Source: Candidatus Woesearchaeota archaeon
GTDB taxonomy: Archaea > Nanobdellota > Nanobdellia > Woesearchaeales > UBA12501
Length of the DNA: 8,714 bases
NCBI GenBank assembly: GCA_016203375.1
Contig: JACQMX010000109.1
Span: forward strand, 1-8,714
Direction: 5' to 3'
The notes under the pieces were generated by a model that saw only the letters and a list, made by a program, of their open reading frames with translations, searched no databases and was not told where the DNA came from. Both the position numbers and the translations under genes were made by a program. Of the stretch, positions 5,723 to 8,714 are shown in pieces (position 1 is the stretch's first letter; each line of letters opens with the position of its first letter).

Positions 5723-6106
5723 ATGGCAAAGAAAGAATTTACTTATCGAGGAAAAACGGTAGCGGAACTGCAGAGGATGGGGATGAAAGAGTTTATGGAC
5801 TTGCTCCCGTCTAGACAACGCAGAACCTTGAAACATGGCTTTTCCGATAGGCAAAAACAGCTCATAGAGAAGGTCAAGCGAGGAAAGCGCACTATTCGTA
5901 CGCACGCACGAGACTTAGTGGTACTCCCTCAATTTGTTGGTCTGACGCTGCATATATACAATGGTAAGGAATTTGTTCCAATCATGATCATGCCGGAGAT
6001 GATCGGGCATTATCTTGGTGAATTTGCTCATACAAGAAAGAAAGTTGCGCACTCCGCGCCGGGTGTCGGCGCAACGAGATCAAGCGCGGCATTATCCGTG
6101 AGGTAA
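5723..6106 (+). CDS. rps19: Small-subunit ribosomal protein uS19 (archaeal S19)
   Basis: This 127-residue 30S head protein binds 16S rRNA with uS13 and contacts the A-site tRNA region. The archaeal N-terminal extension ([35 protein letters not shown], 6-40) is present. The core [27 protein letters not shown] (61-87), [20 protein letters not shown] (91-110) and the C-terminal GVGATRSS (114-121) are diagnostic. The start is 12 nt after the uL2 stop, with GTGA at 5713-5716 as a modest ribosome-binding site. Confidence 0.97.
   Translation: MAKKEFTYRGKTVAELQRMGMKEFMDLLPSRQRRTLKHGFSDRQKQLIEKVKRGKRTIRTHARDLVVLPQFVGLTLHIYNGKEFVPIMIMPEMIGHYLGEFAHTRKKVAHSAPGVGATRSSAALSVR
6098..6104 (+). promoter_or_regulatory. 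Shine-Dalgarno site for uL22 inside the end of uS19
   Basis: GTGAGGT spans the last uS19 codons and the first base of its stop codon, 4 nt before the uL22 ATG at 6109. Ribosomes finishing uS19 would uncover it directly, which supports translational coupling. Confidence 0.65.
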
Positions 6107-6108
6107 AT

Positions 6109-6624
6109 ATGGCACGCTATAATTACGCATTTCAAAGCTTTGATCCAGAACACATGGCTCGAGCTGTTGGAAGAGACCTTGGTATCTCTCCGAAACATTC
6201 CATTGAACTGTGCAGGTTCCTGAAAAACAAGAACGTGCAAAAGGCAAAAACCATCCTGAATGATGTCATTGCCAAGAAACAGGCTGTTCCATCAAAGATA
6301 TTTACCGGTGGTGCGTCGCACCGTAAGGGAAAAATGGCGGGAGGAAGATATCCAGTTACTGCCGCATCAGCGCTCCTTTCCATCATTGAAAATGCGGAGG
6401 CCAATGCGCAACAGAAAGGATTGAATACGGCGAATCTTGTCGTGATGCACCTGTGCGCGCAGCGAGCCTCACGACCATTTCATGCGGGAAGATTTCGAGG
6501 ACGCAAGATGAAACGGAGTCACATCGAAGTTGTTGTGGCAGAACAGCAGCAAAAGAAAGAATCGAAGAAAGGCGAGAAAACAAGGGCGTCACCTGCCAAA
6601 AAAGAAGCGACAAAAACACCATGA
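6109..6624 (+). CDS. rpl22: Large-subunit ribosomal protein uL22 (archaeal L22) with Lys-rich tail
   Basis: uL22 touches all 23S domains and its hairpin lines the exit tunnel opposite uL4. The 171-residue chain has the archaeal signature throughout: SPKHSIELCRFLKNKNVQKAKTILNDVI (27-54), SHRKGKMAGGRYPVTAASALLSIIENAEANAQQKGL (70-105), and GRFRGRKMKRSHIEVVVAE (127-145) for the tunnel hairpin and end strand. The family core ends near residue 145. Residues 146-171 are an added Lys/Glu/Ala/Thr tail. The stop codon overlaps the uS3 ATG (ATGA). Confidence 0.97.
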   Translation: MARYNYAFQSFDPEHMARAVGRDLGISPKHSIELCRFLKNKNVQKAKTILNDVIAKKQAVPSKIFTGGASHRKGKMAGGRYPVTAASALLSIIENAEANAQQKGLNTANLVVMHLCAQRASRPFHAGRFRGRKMKRSHIEVVVAEQQQKKESKKGEKTRASPAKKEATKTP

Positions 6625-7394
6625 TTGAACGAAACATAATTAACCAACGGATGAAGGAATTCCAGATTGAAGAATACATTTTCGCAAATCTCAAGAACGC
6701 TGGCCATAGTCATACGCGTGTTCAACGGACACCATTAGGAGAGAAGATCATCATCTATACCTCCCGTCCAGGCATGATTGTCGGAAGAAAAGGCCAAAAC
6801 ATCAAAAAGCTCACGATAACCCTCAAAAAGATGTTTGACTTAGAAAATCCGCAGATAGAAATCGCTGAAGTTCCTAATCCAAACCTTGACGCTCAGATTA
6901 TTGCAGAACGTATCGCGTTATCATTAGAGCGATTTGGCTCTGCGCGATTCAAAGGCATTGCCCATAAGGCGTTGCAGGATGTTATGGGTGCGGGAGCTCT
7001 TGGTATAGAGGTTCATATCTCCGGTAAAGTACCAAGCCAGCGCGCAAAATCATGGCGCTTTTACCAAGGATACTTGAAGAAATGCGGCGATATCGCGCTC
7101 ACTGGCGTGTATAAAGCATACGCAACCGCAAAACTCAAATCCGGTGTCGTCGGCGTTAAAGTAAGCATAATGCCACCGACAACAGTATTGCCTGATGATA
7201 TTACCGTCAGCGACACTCCTCTTCCCCAAGAAGAAAGTGTGTCAAGCGCTGAGCAAAAGGCGAAAACAACAAAGAAAGAAGCAAAACCAAAGACGACAAA
7301 ACGTGCAAGCAGACCAAAGAAAAAAGCGGACGCTGAAGTCGCAGCGCAGGTGCCAGAAACAGTGATGGGAGGAGAAGATGTCAAAGCAGAGTAA
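6621..7394 (+). CDS. rps3: Small-subunit ribosomal protein uS3 (archaeal S3) with long Lys-rich tail
   Basis: uS3 sits at the mRNA entry pore on the 30S head. The frame stays open to an ATG at 6453 inside uL22, but family homology begins at MIERNIINQRMKEFQIEEYI, so the ATG at 6621, overlapping the uL22 TGA as ATGA, is the real start; the product is 257 residues. Residues 1-80 hold RTPLGEKIIIYTSRPGMIVGRKG, whose GRKG (55-58) is the GXXG loop of the type II KH domain. NPNLDAQIIAERIALSLERFG (86-106) and the C-terminal domain SGKVPSQRAKSWRFYQGYLKKCGD (134-157) with GVVGVKVSIMPP (175-186) follow. Residues about 198-257 are an extra low-complexity tail, Lys-rich in the middle and acidic at the end. 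No Shine-Dalgarno site is visible, so coupling to uL22 termination is likely. Confidence 0.96.
   Translation: MIERNIINQRMKEFQIEEYIFANLKNAGHSHTRVQRTPLGEKIIIYTSRPGMIVGRKGQNIKKLTITLKKMFDLENPQIEIAEVPNPNLDAQIIAERIALSLERFGSARFKGIAHKALQDVMGAGALGIEVHISGKVPSQRAKSWRFYQGYLKKCGDIALTGVYKAYATAKLKSGVVGVKVSIMPPTTVLPDDITVSDTPLPQEESVSSAEQKAKTTKKEAKPKTTKRASRPKKKADAEVAAQVPETVMGGEDVKAE
7368..7374 (+). promoter_or_regulatory. Strong Shine-Dalgarno site for uL29 inside uS3
   Basis: GGAGGAG lies 3-5 nt (depending on register) before the uL29 ATG at 7378 and is within the last codons of uS3. It is the strongest ribosome-binding site in the window and confirms that uL29 starts before uS3 ends. Confidence 0.8.
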
Positions 7395-7656
7395 AGAACT
7401 TCGCTCCCGCACCACAAATGAATTACGGGCAAGGATGGCGGAACTTCAAAAAGAACAGGTCAAGGTAAATGCGCAAGTTGCCACAGGTACCATACCAAAA
7501 AATCCATACCAAATAAGGAATGCCAAACGCACGATTGCTCGCATACTCACTATCCAACGAGAACAAGAACTCAAGCAAGCACTTGAGACAGTCAAAAAAG
7601 AGGAAAAAGCAGTAAAGAAACCAGTGAAGACTGGCAAGGAGGCCAAAAAAGTATGA
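7378..7656 (+). CDS. rpl29: Large-subunit ribosomal protein uL29 (archaeal L29)
   Basis: uL29 is a two-helix hairpin next to uL23 at the tunnel exit. LRSRTTNELRARMAELQKEQVKVNAQVATG (8-37) is the first helix and turn, and KNPYQIRNAKRTIARILTIQREQEL (41-65) the second, with the signature run NPYQIRNAKRTIARI. The 92 residues exceed the usual 65-70 because of a Lys/Glu-rich tail (about 70-92). It overlaps the end of uS3 by 17 bp and its TGA overlaps the next ATG (ATGA). Confidence 0.95.
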   Translation: MSKQSKELRSRTTNELRARMAELQKEQVKVNAQVATGTIPKNPYQIRNAKRTIARILTIQREQELKQALETVKKEEKAVKKPVKTGKEAKKV

Positions 7657-7961
7657 GCGACATATGCTCAACATGTGGCTTGCCAAAAGAGCTATGTGTT
7701 TGCGAGTCCATTGCCAAAGAAAGCCAAAAAATCACCGTAATGGTTGAAAAGCGAAAATTTGGCAAGGTCTATACGATCATCCGTGGCATCGATGCCAAAG
7801 AGATCGACATGAAAGACCTTATGCGGAAGCTCAAAAATGCATTTGCTTGTGGCGGCACAGCGAAAGAAGGCATCGTCGAACTTCAAGGCGACCATAAGCA
7901 CCGAGTGAAACAGGTCCTTACATCCATTGGCTTTCCACCAGAGACCATTGAGGTCAAATAA
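7653..7961 (+). CDS. Translation initiation factor aIF1 (SUI1 family)
   Basis: aIF1 binds the 30S platform near the P site and enforces correct start-codon choice. The 102-residue length is standard. The N-terminal CSTCGLPKELCVCE has four Cys (5, 8, 15, 17; C-X2-C-X6-C-X-C) that suggest a small zinc knuckle, as in many archaeal members. The SUI1 core has KRKFGKVYTIIRGID (33-47), including the basic loop, then FACGGTAKEGIVELQGDH (64-81) and the final helix KQVLTSIGFPPETIEV. The start ATG overlaps the uL29 stop, and GGAGG at 7638-7642 is 10 nt upstream. Its place between uL29 and Rnp1 matches many archaea and links initiation-factor supply to ribosome synthesis. Confidence 0.96.
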   Translation: MSDICSTCGLPKELCVCESIAKESQKITVMVEKRKFGKVYTIIRGIDAKEIDMKDLMRKLKNAFACGGTAKEGIVELQGDHKHRVKQVLTSIGFPPETIEVK

Positions 7962-7967
7962 AAGCAG

Positions 7968-8222
7968 ATGGCAAGTCAGACGAAAAAAGTGCTCATTGGA
8001 ACGCACGTTCGAGTGTCCGACGCAAAGAATCGGTCACTCCTTGGCCTTTACGGCACCATTGTCGATGAAACCAAAAACACGCTCCTCATAAAGACGAGCA
8101 AAGGCGTCAAACGGGTGCTGAAAGATGGTGTTACCCTTGAGTTTGCGCATGAGCGCATTCGCCTCAAAGGTGACCATCTCCTCGGTCGTCCGGAAGAACG
8201 CATCAAGAAGAAATTAAGGTGA
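7968..8222 (+). CDS. rnp1: RNase P protein component 1 (Rnp1/Rpp29/Pop4 family)
   Basis: This small Sm-like barrel protein is a subunit of archaeal RNase P, which removes tRNA 5' leaders; it pairs with Rpp21 on the specificity part of the RNA. Diagnostic segments are LIGTHVRVSDAKNRSLLGLYGTIVDETKNTLLI (9-41), the strand-turn GVKRVLKDGVTLEF (46-59), and the C-terminal IRLKGDHLLGRPEERIKKKLR (64-84). At 84 residues it is at the short end of the family, with almost no N-terminal extension. The presence of this subunit implies that the organism has an RNA-based RNase P, in contrast to Nanoarchaeum equitans, which lacks one. It lies 6 nt after aIF1; its TGA overlaps a possible uS17 GTG start. Confidence 0.93.
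   Translation: MASQTKKVLIGTHVRVSDAKNRSLLGLYGTIVDETKNTLLIKTSKGVKRVLKDGVTLEFAHERIRLKGDHLLGRPEERIKKKLR
8218..8222 (+). promoter_or_regulatory. GGTGA Shine-Dalgarno site deciding the uS17 start
   Basis: GGTGA, complementary to the archaeal 16S rRNA tail, overlaps the Rnp1 stop codon and lies 8 nt before the ATG at 8231. The GTG at 8219 is part of this same motif and would have only a weak purine stretch upstream, so ATG 8231 is the preferred start. Confidence 0.6.
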
Positions 8223-8230
8223 CAAAATAC

Positions 8231-8674
8231 ATGGAAGCAAAAAAAATCGGCATCCCCGTACAGCCGCCAAGCGGGCAGTGTCAGGATTCAAAATGTCCGT
8301 TTCATGGTAGCTTGAAGCTTCATGGAAGAACCTTCACAGGTATGGTGCTCGCCACCCGTTCAGCGAAGACAGCAACCGTAGGCTGGGAACGCCGTTATTA
8401 CGTACCAAAGTATGAGCGTTATGAACGACGCTATACAAAGCTCCATGTCCATAATCCAACCTGTATTAATGCACAGCAAGGCGATGTTGTTATTATCGCG
8501 GAAACGCGTCCCTTGAGCAAGACAAAGCATTTTGTTGTCGTCCAAAAATCAAAGCCAACATCGATTAAAGTAGCTGGTGAAGAAGAATTGCCTGAAAAAG
8601 AAAAACAAAAACAGGTGAAAGAGAAAAAGACAACAGAAACAAAAGAAAAGAAGAAACGGAAGGGTGAACAATAA
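8231..8674 (+). CDS. rps17: Small-subunit ribosomal protein uS17 (archaeal S17) with Lys-rich tail
   Basis: uS17 is a primary 16S rRNA binder in the 30S body, with an OB fold. From ATG 8231 the product is 147 residues; starting at GTG 8219 would add four. The archaeal signature is clear: IGIPVQPPSGQCQDSKCPFHGSL (6-28), GRTFTGMVLATRSAKTATVGWER (32-54), KYERYERRYTKLHVHNPTCI (60-79) and GDVVIIAETRPLSKTKHFVVV (84-104). Cys17 and Cys22 precede the conserved PFHG. The family core ends near residue 110. Residues about 117-147 are an extra Lys/Glu tail. It overlaps or abuts Rnp1 and is followed 2 nt later by uL14. Confidence 0.95.
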   Translation: MEAKKIGIPVQPPSGQCQDSKCPFHGSLKLHGRTFTGMVLATRSAKTATVGWERRYYVPKYERYERRYTKLHVHNPTCINAQQGDVVIIAETRPLSKTKHFVVVQKSKPTSIKVAGEEELPEKEKQKQVKEKKTTETKEKKKRKGEQ

Positions 8675-8676
8675 CC

Positions 8677-8714
8677 ATGCTTGCGCTCAAATCACGTGTC
8701 ACCCGAGCATTACC
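8677..8714 (+). CDS. rpl14: Large-subunit ribosomal protein uL14 (archaeal L14), N-terminal fragment
   Basis: The window ends after 12 complete codons. MLALKSRVTRAL fits the archaeal uL14 start (M-x-A-x-x-A/S-x-V-T-R-x-L-P). Its place directly after uS17 is the conserved archaeal order. GGGTGA at 8662-8667 is a good ribosome-binding site, 9 nt before the ATG. Identification rests on the short motif plus context. Confidence 0.85.
   Translation, partial: MLALKSRVTRAL

Noticed and set aside
6453..6620. In-frame upstream extension of uS3 to an ATG inside uL22 (56 extra residues)
   Set aside because: The extra residues lie wholly within the uL22 coding region, show no uS3 homology, and the family N-terminus begins exactly at the ATG at 6621 that overlaps the uL22 stop.
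7061..7432. Minus-strand 123-codon frame over the uS3 tail
   Set aside because: Antisense to low-complexity Lys-rich coding sequence of uS3; Phe/Val-rich translation is the expected artefact and no start signal is seen.
1..8714. CRISPR array, insertion sequence or integrated element
   Set aside because: No regularly spaced direct repeats, transposase frame or terminal inverted repeats are visible; the only recombination gene is the partial recombinase at the left edge.

Overview
This window is archaeal chromosome. The main evidence is a run of genes in the classic archaeal ribosomal-protein order uL3-uL4-uL23-uL2-uS19-uL22-uS3-uL29-aIF1-Rnp1-uS17-uL14, all on the + strand, with protein sequences of the archaeal type. 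Initiation factor aIF1 (SUI1) and RNase P subunit Rnp1/Rpp29 sit inside the operon, as they do in many archaea and never in bacteria. The DNA primase upstream is a single polypeptide that joins a PriS-like catalytic part to a PriL-like Fe-S C-terminal domain. Such fusions are known from small-genome DPANN archaea (Nanoarchaeum, Woesearchaeota/Pacearchaeota relatives) and some archaeal plasmids, so a DPANN lineage is my best inference. The lineage is not proven from this window.

Layout: 3-194 is the C-terminal end of a tyrosine recombinase (XerA/XerC-type). 195-289 is a short promoter-bearing gap. 290-1726 is the fused primase. 1698-2423 on the minus strand is an unrecognised single-pass membrane protein with a secretion signal and a Thr/Gln-rich stalk; it converges on and overlaps the primase by 29 bp. 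2424-2776 is a 353-bp intergenic region. It holds a leaderless-type promoter for the membrane protein, T-tracts, several TATA-like boxes for the ribosomal operon, and strong inverted repeats in the presumed uL3 leader. 2777-8714 is the ribosomal operon, truncated by the window edge a few codons into uL14.

The operon genes are packed with overlaps or gaps of 12 nt or less. They mostly use GGTGA- or GGAGG-type Shine-Dalgarno sites placed in the end of the preceding gene, which implies a polycistronic mRNA with translational coupling. Its products build the peptide exit tunnel (uL4, uL22, uL23, uL29), the peptidyl-transferase surroundings (uL2, uL3), the small-subunit head and mRNA entry (uS3, uS19), and the small-subunit body (uS17). 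They are co-expressed with a start-codon fidelity factor and a tRNA-processing subunit.

No clearly new multi-gene system is visible. The observations most worth a second look are the nested hairpins in the uL3 leader (with two competing outer pairings), the one-chain primase, the Lys-rich tails on five ribosomal proteins, and the unknown membrane protein between replication and translation loci.
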